From assembly GCF_003046625.1 (NCBI RefSeq), contig NZ_QAAD01000001.1, positions 310,001 through 374,000 of the forward strand: 64,000 nt of DNA. The letters are read 5' to 3'. Positions 56,385-64,000 of the stretch are shown piece by piece (position 1 is the stretch's first letter; each line of letters opens with the position of its first letter). The stretch is from Mangrovibacterium marinum. Its GTDB lineage: Bacteria > Bacteroidota > Bacteroidia > Bacteroidales > Prolixibacteraceae. A program made the position numbers and the translations under genes. The notes beneath the pieces are model-generated. The model had not been told where the DNA came from. It worked only from the letters and a program-made list of their open reading frames with translations, and did no database searches.

Positions 56385-58216
56385 GACATGATTCCGGGGA
56401 ATCAGAACCGGCAATGGAAGTTAAAGGTTTTCGGGCATGCTGTTGTCGTATTTTTCCAAAGTTGTCGGGTTGTCGTGGATTCCCGTTGTCGTGGTTGTCG
56501 CAAGTTGTCGGGTTATCGTTCCACATCTCAAGGCATCCCCGATGCGGTTGGAAAACCAGCCTAGCGCAGCCAGGCACATCGCCCGAAGGGATGTTTACAA
56601 AAAACACAAACGCCCTCTTTACTCTCCCCTGAATTAAATCAATCCGAACGAATCGATTCAATTCTGTCCCCTCTCTGCGAGCAGAGCGGGGAGAAATCAA
56701 AACAAACTGGAATTGACAGTAAACGAACAATGCCAAAAGGTTGGGAACCGGTTGGCCTGGTTTTTTCGAGTGTTCACATTCGAAAATGCTATAAAGAAAA
56801 GAAACAGAGTGATGTTTCTTAAGAGGCCGAAATCAACCGAAAAGCTCCCTGTAATCCCGGAGGGATGCAATTTGGGTAGCTGAACGGCGACAGTGCGAAA
56901 TTCCGTCCCGTACGGGACGGGAGAATCTGCTTTGTGTACATACGTGCTTCGGATTTCCCGTTGTCGTGGTTGTCACAAGTTGTCGGGTTGTCATTCCACA
57001 TCTAATCAAAACCAGTTATTGGCATGGCGCCTTAGCACCTTTGGTTGGTAAGACTTTCACAGAAAACACAAACGCCCTTTTACTCTCCCCTGAATTGAAC
57101 CAATCCGAACGGATCGATTCAATTCTGTCCCCTCTCTGCGGGCAGAGCGGGGAGAACCCCGAAGCTACAGGTAGATTGCAAAAAACACCATCAACGATTA
57201 GGAATGACGTTCGATTAATGCCAAAAGGTTGGGAACCGGTTGGCCTGGTTTTTTCGAGGCCGAAATCAACCGAAAAGCTCCCTGTAATCCCGGAGGGATG
57301 CAATTTGGGTAGCTTAACGGCGACAGTGCGAAATTCCGTCCCGTACGGGACGGGAGAATCTGCTTTGTGTACATACGTGCTTCGGATTTCCCGTTGTCGT
57401 GGTTGTCACAAGTTGTCGGGTTGTCATTCCACATCTAATCAAAACCAGTTATTGGCATGGCGCCTTAGCACCTTTGGTTGGTAAGACTTTCACAGAAAAC
57501 ACAAACGCCCTTTTACTCTCCCCTGAATTGAACCAATCCGAACGGATCGATTCAATTCTGTCCCCTCTCTGCGGGCAGAGCGGGGAGAACCCCGAAGCTA
57601 CAGGTAGATTGCAAAAAACACCATCAACGATTAGGAATGACGTTCGATTAATGCCAAAAGGTTGGGAACCGGTTGGCCTGGTTTTTTCGAGGCCGAAATC
57701 AAACGAAAAGCTCCCTGCAATCCCGAAGGGATGCAATTTGGGTAGCTGAACGACGACCGGGAAAATTCCGTCCCATACGGGACGGGAGAATCTTCGTGTT
57801 GCCTTGCGTGCTACCCAAATATAATGGCTAAAGCCATTGCTGAAAGATGAAAACCCGTCCGGTAGGACAAAAGCTCCGAATTGAGCAAGAGAAGAATGAA
57901 CAAGACAGTCCGGACGTGGGGCAATTTCCACCAGCACAGGTTTGCTACAAAGTGAGCCTTCGCTTCAGCGTCAAGCTGAACCGCTTTCAAGGCATCCCCG
58001 ATGCGGTTGGAAAAACAGCCTAGCGCAGGCAGGCACATCGCCCGAAGGGACTTTCAGAAAAGCCCAGATGATTCGGAGGGAATCACCAACAACGATGAAA
58101 GTGGATTCTTTTGAATTAGATTGACCCTCCCATTCCGACAAAGTCGGAATTTCCCTCCCTCGCGAGGCCAGGGTGGGTACATTAGATCTCAGGTAAAAGC
58201 AGAAGGAACTTTCACC
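56385..58216. repeat. Dispersed modular repeat block between the kinase and the 58280 gene
   Basis: A 1.8-kb block without genes, mostly in reverse orientation to the other copies. It contains GTTGTCGGGTTGTC motifs, TCTAATCAAAACCAG, GGCGCCTTAGCACC, a hairpin CCCCTCTCTGC/GCAGAGCGGGG, CCGGTTGGCCTGG, and the CCCGTACGGG palindrome. From 57700 the reverse of the 50.0 and 48.1 kb modules runs to CCCTTCGGG-type ends near 58070. A last hairpin, TTCCGACAAAGTCGGAA, lies at 58134-58150. It ends with CTTTCACC at 58209-58216, directly against the terminator of the minus-strand gene. Confidence 0.87.
56823..57688. repeat. 433-bp near-identical tandem duplication
   Basis: Copy 1 is 56823-57255 and copy 2 is 57256-57688. 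Both start GAGGCCGAAATCAACCG. Reading them side by side I find one difference, GTAGCTGAACGG against GTAGCTTAACGG. A third, more diverged copy of the same module order lies just before, at about 56440-56822. Open frames here (for example 56966-57484) are copies of each other inside repeat DNA and are not counted as genes. Confidence 0.93.
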
Positions 58217-58247
58217 AAAAAAGGCTATCCCATGATCCGGAATAGCC
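58217..58247 (-). terminator. Rho-independent terminator of the 58280-59059 gene
   Basis: On the minus strand GGCTATTCC and GGATAGCC form the stem and six T follow. Then comes GGTGAAAGTTCC, the boundary of the dispersed repeat. Confidence 0.85.
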
Positions 58248-58279
58248 TTCTTGCTGTAAAGAATACCTAAAAAGCCGAT

Positions 58280-59059
58280 TTAAAACTTAAACCCAATTTT
58301 CACGGTGGGAGACGAGAGAAACGAAAAGTTGTGGTTGTCCGCACTTAAAGTTTCCAGGCCTTCCTGAGGCAGTAAGGTATTTTTTGTGTACATATAACTT
58401 CCGCCCTGTAACTCAAAACCAAAGAAGATTCCGGTGCTGGTGTAATACTCTACTCCGGCAATAGCCGAGAGGCCCAGGCCCCAGGCTTCGGAGTAACGAG
58501 TTGTTCCGGGATCGTAAGTCGGATCGGCGCCGGAAACTTCGTAACCTGTTTTCCGGGCGTAGTGAAAATTCAGAACGGGAGCAACATACCAAAACAAATG
58601 TTCGTTAGGGGTTGCAAAATACTTATCGGCACCGGCATTGATGATCACCTCCGAAACTTCGCGGGCAGGAACATCGTTATAAGTCGGTATCGTTGTAATT
58701 GTAGAGGAACCGTCAACTCCGGCAATGCCTTCGTACGAAGGGGAGCTGCTTAGCAAGGCGGCACCACTCAGGCGCACAGCCCAGCTGTCGGCGAAGAACC
58801 ATTTCCCTTCCGCACCAATCATATTGATCAGCGAGTTGTTGGTTGGGTAGCCATTCACCATAGGCGAATAAACAGTGTAGGATTCCTGGCCTGCTGCCGG
58901 AAGCTGAAACCACTCGCCCGTGTTGTAGGTACTTGCATTACCCAACAACAGCGAAACGGTAACAGTTCCTTTTTGCGGGCCCATCTTAGGGGTCTCCTGG
59001 GCCTGCAAGCTGGTCAATCCAACTGTTAACAAAGTGAATAATAATACAATTTTCTTCAT
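58280..59059 (-). CDS. Outer membrane beta-barrel protein
   Basis: A 259-residue protein with a signal peptide (1-20, ending LQA). Strand-rich sequence with VTVSLLLGNA near the start and a C-terminal TVKIGFKF ending in Phe fits an outer membrane barrel. No specific porin or receptor family is recognised. It lies 83 bp downstream of a long coiled-coil lipoprotein gene on the same strand, so the two may form an operon. A terminator follows. Confidence 0.78.
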   Translation of the reverse strand: MKKIVLLFTLLTVGLTSLQAQETPKMGPQKGTVTVSLLLGNASTYNTGEWFQLPAAGQESYTVYSPMVNGYPTNNSLINMIGAEGKWFFADSWAVRLSGAALLSSSPSYEGIAGVDGSSTITTIPTYNDVPAREVSEVIINAGADKYFATPNEHLFWYVAPVLNFHYARKTGYEVSGADPTYDPGTTRYSEAWGLGLSAIAGVEYYTSTGIFFGFELQGGSYMYTKNTLLPQEGLETLSADNHNFSFLSSPTVKIGFKF

Positions 59060-59142
59060 TCGAATCAGGATTTAATGATTAAAAACAGTTCTTTAAATAG
59101 CAGGGAAGACCAAGCTTCCCTGCCTTCAAAAGGGAACTAATC

Positions 59143-60798
59143 CTAATTCTCCTCGTCCAATGCTGCCTGAAGTTTCTCACTCCAGTCATCAAGTGCGGCT
59201 TTATAAAGTTCTAGTTTTGTTTCTGCACCGGCTAAACGGGTCTCAACAATAGTAATTTGTGTTGCAATTCGCTCGTAAGCAATTTCGTAATAAGGCATAT
59301 TCGTTTCATACGAAGCGATTGCATCCTCTAAATTCTCCTGATAATATTCAAGGTTTTGGTTAGCCCCTTCTATCCAATTTTCGATAGATGAAATCATATT
59401 ATTGGCATCGTAGTTCTCCCAGCTACTGTAGTTCAAATCATTGATATAGCTATTTACGGCGTCGATCCGGTCATTAATTGAATATAATTCACTTGCAGCC
59501 ATCTGGTACACAGCATCTGCTTCATCATAAACCTCTTCTGCTTCATTATATGCCTCACGGGCAGAAATGTAAGTCGGATAAGCTTCTTCCCATTTACCCA
59601 GTAGCGTGTTGTAGTTCGCAATTTGCGCATCATATTCTGCTTCATAATAAGCCAAATCCCCTTCTAATTTAACAACTTTTGCTGCGGCTTCCACACTGGT
59701 ATATTCCCCGGTTGGTGTCGTATCACCTTTCGCTACTTCTAATTGCGAAGCTGTCCACTGAACCTGATTGTATGCGAGAACAGTGTCATTCTCGGCCGAT
59801 TGAATCTGATCCCACAAGCCTTCAGGAGAATATAGCTCAACTTCCAAATCATGTTTAGCCTTCCAAGCTCTATCTTCTGCATACTGTGCTTCGTCTTTCA
59901 ATGCTCGTTTAATAGCAACTACTTGTTCCTGATCTGCTTTTTGAGGAGTCAGGATCTCAAGTTCAGCTTCGTAATCGGCGATCAGTTGGTTAATACCAGA
60001 ATAATCTGAGGCAATAGCCTGGTAATGTGCTAAATCTTCCTCCAGCTCAGCAATATAATCTTCTTGATCTTGGATTCTAGACTCCCAATTTTTAATAGAT
60101 GAAGAATCAGCAACCTGTTGGTTAACTAATTGATTTTGCAATTGGAGGATATCCCGCTTCAGACTATTCACAGTTAAAGCTTGCGATTGCCAGGTATACC
60201 ACGCCCAGTTATAACCGGTGATAATTTTCTGTAAAGCTTCAGCTTCAGCATTGGCTTCAATATCAGCCATGGTATTGGCATGTTCAATTTCAGCACGCGC
60301 CATTACTTCCTCATAAGTCATTTGAGCCTCTTCCAAAGCCTGTTGCTGGGTAATCAAGTCTTTTTGTGCAATAGCAGCATTTTTCTCTGCCTCTGCAACA
60401 ATCTTTGCCATATTCGCAGCATGTGTTGCTTCAGCTTCTTCCATTTCCTGCTGAATTTCAGCTTTCGCCGCCTCTGTTTTTGCAGCCCAATATTCTTCTT
60501 TCAAAGCATTCATAGCCGCTTCGTGGCGGGTTTCTTCTTCCTGAGCGGCAGCCTCAGCTTCTTTTTTTGCCGCCTCGGCATTCACGGAGTTGGCCTGAGC
60601 CTGCTTATAAGCTGCTTCGGCAGCATCAACAGCAGCTTTTGCCTGCGCTGTTGTGGTGATAGCACTAGCTTCGGCTTCCAACTTCGAAGCCTGCGCTAAT
60701 CGAATCTGTCTTACACTGTCAGATTCATCATTTTTGATACAACTGGATGCCAAAACCATGACAGCCAACATTGGTACGAAAAACAAGGATTTTTTCAT
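59143..60798 (-). CDS. Long coiled-coil lipoprotein
   Basis: A 551-residue lipoprotein (lipobox LASSC, Cys20). Residues about 30-195 are Ala/Glu/Lys/Gln-rich coiled coil with heptads; residues 195-551 contain further helical coiled-coil stretches broken by W/Y-rich turns. It has no enzyme motif. A second-messenger or cargo role cannot be inferred; an extended periplasmic or surface fibre is the most that the sequence supports. Overall charge is strongly acidic. It precedes an outer membrane barrel gene, 83 bp apart, a pairing that may mean physical contact. Confidence 0.82.
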   Translation of the reverse strand: MKKSLFFVPMLAVMVLASSCIKNDESDSVRQIRLAQASKLEAEASAITTTAQAKAAVDAAEAAYKQAQANSVNAEAAKKEAEAAAQEEETRHEAAMNALKEEYWAAKTEAAKAEIQQEMEEAEATHAANMAKIVAEAEKNAAIAQKDLITQQQALEEAQMTYEEVMARAEIEHANTMADIEANAEAEALQKIITGYNWAWYTWQSQALTVNSLKRDILQLQNQLVNQQVADSSSIKNWESRIQDQEDYIAELEEDLAHYQAIASDYSGINQLIADYEAELEILTPQKADQEQVVAIKRALKDEAQYAEDRAWKAKHDLEVELYSPEGLWDQIQSAENDTVLAYNQVQWTASQLEVAKGDTTPTGEYTSVEAAAKVVKLEGDLAYYEAEYDAQIANYNTLLGKWEEAYPTYISAREAYNEAEEVYDEADAVYQMAASELYSINDRIDAVNSYINDLNYSSWENYDANNMISSIENWIEGANQNLEYYQENLEDAIASYETNMPYYEIAYERIATQITIVETRLAGAETKLELYKAALDDWSEKLQAALDEEN

Positions 60799-60995
60799 TT
60801 TCTTAAAATTTTGGTTAATACGTAGTTTGTTTACAAAATTTTATACAAAGGAAAAGCAGTTGACAAAGGATGAAAAATGCTTTTAGGGGCTGAACCCGAT
60901 ATTTGGAAGCGGAAACAGGATATCCGGTTTTTTTTAGGGGATAATTGGTTTAATTTTTTTCTACTTAAAGCGAACATCATCGAGTATGTATTGGC

Positions 60996-61721
60996 TTAAA
61001 TCCGATCGAACCGTTTCTTTAATCCCGACAAGCGGCGCCGCGACAGCCGAACCGCAGTGGGTTGAAAAGGCTTCTTCACCACGCAACAGCAGCGCTTATA
61101 ATCAATACTTTCCACAAACATCAAATTCAGAATGGTTGACTGGTTGACCTGGATAAACATCTGATTTCCCAGGAAAGAAAGAATATCTTTGGCCTTGGAT
61201 TTACGCCGCAGCGGCTTGGTGTCGCCCGATTTCAGGCACACAAACCAACTACTTCTTATGCCGGGAAATTGGGCGTCGCGCTGAAAGGAAACAACCTCGC
61301 TAACCCTTACCAGTTCGAGTCCGGAAAGGGTCCAAAGGGGCAAGATTGGCTCACTTTGAGGTTTTAACAGATGTTGAATGGCGGGGATGCCCTGCAGCTT
61401 GCCCTGCAGGCCGCTTACAAACTCACTCAGGCAATTTTGATCGAGGGCTTTGTGTTTATCCAGAAAATCCTGGTGCCGGTAAAAGCACACCAACTTGCTT
61501 TGCAGATGCCCTGTGTCGCGTATCCAGTCGATTAGCTCGACGTTGGCCATCAACAAATCGTAATCCGACTCGCGGGCATGGTCCGCCAGTTCGTTTTTCG
61601 ACCGAACACCGACAAAAGCATACAAACCGGCAAAGGTTTGCAGCGTATCCTTAACAGCCTGTGCAAAAGTTGGGTTCTGCTCAACCAACAGAATTTTATA
61701 CTTCCAATTTGTTGTCATCAA
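60996..61721 (-). CDS. LytTR-domain protein with degenerate receiver
   Basis: A 241-residue protein. Residues about 9-110 resemble a receiver domain but lack its key residues: the acidic pair is EQ (LLVEQNP), the phosphoacceptor position is Asn in LLMANVEL, and the conserved Thr and Lys are not evident. Residues about 135-240 are a LytTR DNA-binding domain (MFIQVNQSTILNL, then LSRRRLSGLKKRF). It is a paralogue of the canonical regulator encoded 139 bp upstream, with the same LytTR pattern. It probably binds DNA without phosphorylation control, perhaps as a heterodimer partner. Confidence 0.82.
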   Translation of the reverse strand: MMTTNWKYKILLVEQNPTFAQAVKDTLQTFAGLYAFVGVRSKNELADHARESDYDLLMANVELIDWIRDTGHLQSKLVCFYRHQDFLDKHKALDQNCLSEFVSGLQGKLQGIPAIQHLLKPQSEPILPLWTLSGLELVRVSEVVSFQRDAQFPGIRSSWFVCLKSGDTKPLRRKSKAKDILSFLGNQMFIQVNQSTILNLMFVESIDYKRCCCVVKKPFQPTAVRLSRRRLSGLKKRFDRI

Positions 61722-61860
61722 ACAGCTCGTTACAGTTTGTTTTTAAGCAAATAACGAGGCTTTTCGATGATCGTGAAAACCGAAAAAAGCTCCTAAACGA
61801 TATTCCGCAGCTGAGCGGGATAAGCAGTTCGAATTGGCGCACAAACGGTATTTTTTAGCC

Positions 61861-62649
61861 TTAAAAAACATCGAACCGGCTGCGAAGCTCCGATAGCTGC
61901 GAGCGCGACACCGAGAGCTCGAGCCAATCGTAAGGCGGAACCAGCAAACAGTTCCGGGTTTTAAACTCGATTGTAGCCAGGAAACCCAGATTAACAATCG
62001 TGGATTGGTTTATCAGCACAAAACATTCGGTGCCAACAATGCTCAAAATATCGCGAGCTGTAACGCCCTGCCTGAGCTTGTTACGCTGCTGTCCGTTCTC
62101 CAGCACGACCCAGTTTGGTTTCTCTTTGGGGCCGTCTTTCTCGCATTGAAACATGACAATACTGTTCTTATCAACAAAATGAATCCCGGTGCTGGTGGGC
62201 AGGGCAATCATCTCGGGCATTCCCTTGGGTGTATTCACCACTGCAAGCTGTTTTTGAGTCTTCTTTTTTTCCTGTTCTTTCACATAACGATCCACAACAG
62301 CTTTAAGCTCATCCATGGTGAAGGGCTTTAACAGATAGTCGAAAGCCGATTCGCGCAGGGCCTGCATCATATACTGATCGTAAGCGGTATAAAAAACAAC
62401 GCTCAGGTCGGTACAACCTTGCTCACGAACTTCGTGCAACAGTTCGAAGCCATTTCTCCCGGGCATCTCAATATCCAGAAAAACAAGGTCCGGTTTTTCA
62501 TCCAGTAGTAGCTTTTTAGACTTTGGATACCGGCTCGCTCCCCCAACAAAATCGATATTGGGCAAAAAGCTCAGGAAATCCTTCAACACATTCAGGTTAT
62601 CCTCGCGATCGTCGATTATGGCTGTTCGTATTTTTGTTTCAATATTCAT
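61861..62649 (-). CDS. LytTR family response regulator
   Basis: A 262-residue regulator. The receiver (about 7-125) has the acidic pair DD in AIIDDRED, phosphoacceptor Asp in VFLDIEMPG, Thr in VVFYTAYD and Lys in LLKPF. The LytTR DNA-binding domain follows (about 150-260; CFVLINQSTIVNL, SVSRSQLSELRSRF). Such regulators usually pair with a LytS/YehU-type kinase, which is not intact nearby. Its ATG overlaps by four bases (ATGA) the stop of an open frame at 62646-62906. Confidence 0.93.
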   Translation of the reverse strand: MNIETKIRTAIIDDREDNLNVLKDFLSFLPNIDFVGGASRYPKSKKLLLDEKPDLVFLDIEMPGRNGFELLHEVREQGCTDLSVVFYTAYDQYMMQALRESAFDYLLKPFTMDELKAVVDRYVKEQEKKKTQKQLAVVNTPKGMPEMIALPTSTGIHFVDKNSIVMFQCEKDGPKEKPNWVVLENGQQRNKLRQGVTARDILSIVGTECFVLINQSTIVNLGFLATIEFKTRNCLLVPPYDWLELSVSRSQLSELRSRFDVF

Positions 62650-62906
62650 CGTTTAGGTTTTTTCGTTGTTAGTTGTAGTGTCTGTTCTGATTCGTCCCAC
62701 ACCAAAATGGCCATAATGGTAAGTGGGTGATCTTCGAGCCGGAGCAGAAAATCAATCGTTAGGTTACCGCGCCCGGAAGCATATAGATGCGAGGACTCCC
62801 CCGAAATGCCTGATACGGGAGTTGATGAAAATGATGGAAAATGAAGCTGGTTGAATGCAACTGCGCCAGACTTACGGCCTGCGGAGTTTCGCGACTTGCC
62901 TTTGGC
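62646..62906 (-). pseudogene. Possible gene remnant ending in ATGA overlap with the LytTR regulator
   Basis: Reading the minus strand in the frame that stops at 62646-62648 gives 86 sense codons, closed upstream by TAA at 62907-62909. It has no clear initiation codon. The end, LRLEDHPLTIMAILVWD, then ESEQTLQLTTKKPKR, looks protein-like, and the four-base overlap with the next ATG is typical of a coupled gene. I recognise no family. It may be the 3' remnant of a gene truncated or frameshifted upstream, or chance. Confidence 0.3.
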
Positions 62907-62909
62907 TTA

Positions 62910-63601
62910 TGGCTGCCTTGCACAACCGTGGCCCGAGGAATAAACCACTCCCCCGCCGGCGCACACTCAGAAGCATAAAGTGCCGCCGCCGGCAATAGCC
63001 GGTGTGCCCTCGGCAGGTTGCAGCCTGGCAACATGACACGCCTTATCAGCCAAGCCATAGCAATGCCTTGCGTGCTGTAACAAGTACGGTATAAACTGGC
63101 AGCACACGCCCCCGGCGGCGACTGCCTGTATATTTTAGTTCGAGGTTGCATAGCCCTTATCAATCAATTGTAATAATCATTAACAAAACACAATTTTTCT
63201 GATTTTGCCCTGCATTCCACTCTTAATCGCACATACAAGTTACGAATAAATAATCATCAGAAGCAATAGTCAAACTGAAATTAAGATCAATTTACCGTGC
63301 AACTATCTGTAATTTCACTTTCACTTAACACTGACAGTCGAAACACAACAATACAGCGGCACAATGAATTACAACAATAAAAGGCAATGCAGATTACCTC
63401 TTATTCCTCATACAACTTAATGAAATGGGATTGAAACGATCGCAGAGAATGGCGATTCGCGCAGCGTCTATTTACTAAAAAACAAACTTAATTTCCGGTA
63501 CTTCCGGGACAAAGAATGGGACATTAGTTGCTCCGCAAGCTGACAACTACTCGCTTCACAAACGAGCAGCGCTACACCGACGCGGCAATAGATACCCCGG
63601 A
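62910..63601. other. Gap without a supported gene
   Basis: About 690 bp. The left part (62910-63160) is G/C-rich and holds only an open frame without family resemblance. The right part (63160-63600) is A/T-rich and structureless to the eye. No hairpin or repeat module is seen until the tRNA terminator at 63602. Confidence 0.4.
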
Positions 63602-63637
63602 AAATAAAAAAGCAGCTACAAATTAATGTAACTGCTT
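63602..63637 (-). terminator. Rho-independent terminator of the tRNA unit
   Basis: On the minus strand AAGCAGTTACA pairs with TGTAGCTGCTT (one G-U pair) around TTAATT and is followed by TTTTATTTT. It lies about 10 bp after the tRNA 3' end. Confidence 0.85.
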
Positions 63638-63647
63638 AATTTTAAAG

Positions 63648-63721
63648 TGGGCCCAGCTGGGCTTGAACCAGCGACTCCCTGATTATGAGTCAGGTGCTCT
63701 AACCAACTGAGCTATAGGCCC
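63648..63721 (-). tRNA. tRNA with CAU anticodon (Ile2 or Met)
   Basis: A 74-nt cloverleaf. Acceptor GGGCCTA pairs with TGGGCCC; the D arm is GCTCAGTTGGTTAGAGC; the anticodon arm is CCTGA-CTCATAA-TCAGG with anticodon CAT; the T arm is GCTGG-TTCAAGC-CCAGC. Discriminator A; CCA is not encoded. The anticodon loop and T arm resemble E. coli ileX more than elongator tRNA-Met, so an AUA-reading tRNA-Ile2, dependent on TilS lysidine, is favoured, but the base sequence alone does not settle it. Confidence 0.92.
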
Positions 63722-64000
63722 TGAAATATCTTTAATACTTCGTTTCTTCTACCAATAATCTGAACCTGCGACTCTCCCGATTTTAATCGGGATGCTCTAA
63801 TCAACTGAGCTATAGGCTCTGAAATATCTCTAACACTTCGTTTTTTCTACCAATAATCTGAACCTGCGACTCTCCCGATTTTAATCGGGATGCTCTAACC
63901 AACTGAGCTATAGGCTCTGAAATATCTCTAATACTTCGTTTCTTCTACCAATAATCTGAACCTGCGACTCTCCCGATTTTAATCGGGATGCTCTAATCAA
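63722..64000 (-). repeat. Tandem tRNA-derived repeats, 98-bp period, running off the window
   Basis: Units are 63722-63819, 63820-63917 and 63918-64000 (cut). On the minus strand each has GAGCCTATAGCTCAGTTG and GTTAGAGC, the acceptor 5' strand and D arm of the adjacent tRNA, then CCCGATTAAAATCGGG in place of the anticodon arm, GAGTCGCAGGTTCAG, and then unrelated TTATTGGTAGAAG. The T arm and the 3' acceptor strand are missing, so these cannot fold as tRNAs. Units differ at only a few positions. Confidence 0.9.

Noticed and set aside
56966-57937. Several open frames of 100-170 codons
   Set aside because: They lie wholly in dispersed repeat DNA, overlap on both strands, and reappear in each copy with frame breaks. 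Palindromes rather than codons are conserved.
62759-63163. A 134-codon minus-strand gene upstream of the LytTR regulator
   Set aside because: The composition is biased (Ala, Arg, Pro, His, Cys rich) in a G/C-rich patch, no family is recognisable, and it conflicts with the frame that couples to the regulator.

Overview
The window is a chromosomal segment of a Bacteroidota bacterium, most likely an anaerobic or facultative member of the Marinilabiliales/Prolixibacteraceae type. The signs are a SusC/SusD polysaccharide utilisation locus with a hybrid two-component regulator, GH97 and S46 families, a DUF2723 glycosyltransferase, promoters of the Bacteroidota form (TTTG, then TAnnTTTG), and a class I hybrid cluster protein with a Crp/Fnr regulator. 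The genus is an inference. There are no phage, plasmid, transposase or CRISPR genes.

Layout. 0.2-10.7 kb: housekeeping genes (serine hydrolase, S46 dipeptidyl-peptidase, gltX, a conserved hypothetical gene, a YgjP-like metalloprotease overlapping dgt, a coiled-coil lipoprotein, a carboxypeptidase-regulatory-domain protein). 10.9-11.7 kb: a 20-bp tandem array, then an AAA ATPase gene broken by a dispersed repeat. 11.8-15.3 kb: a nitrosative-stress module (hcp, an iron-sulfur protein and a divergent Crp/Fnr regulator) with a visible operator. 15.4-21.3 kb: pgeF, a FadL-like porin, trkH and aspartate kinase. 21.5-29.2 kb: a minus-strand operon (DUF2723 glycosyltransferase, polysaccharide deacetylase, purD, DUF6427, carbamoyltransferase). 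29.5-47.4 kb: a beta-1,4-galactan utilisation locus (HTCS sensor-regulator, GH2, GH53, SusE-like, SusD, SusC, a clan GH-A hydrolase, and a divergent GH43). 49.1-56.4 kb: mscS, a small barrel protein, a SusB-like GH97 and a TPR histidine kinase. 58.3-62.6 kb: a barrel protein, a long coiled-coil lipoprotein and two LytTR regulators, one with a dead receiver. 63.6-64.0 kb: a CAU tRNA followed by tandem tRNA-derived repeats.

The galactan genes form one system. GH53 would cut galactan at the surface, SusC/D/E would bind and import the oligosaccharides, GH2 and the clan GH-A enzyme would release galactose, GH43 would trim side chains, and the HTCS would sense the product and activate the locus.

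The most unusual material is non-coding. A family of modular, palindrome-rich repeats fills the spaces after gene ends. Where a boundary can be read, the repeat begins with (G/C)TGAAAG directly after the T-tract of a rho-independent terminator. One block carries a near-identical 433-bp tandem duplication. Separate tandem arrays have units of 20, 41 and 98 bp, the last derived from a tRNA gene.
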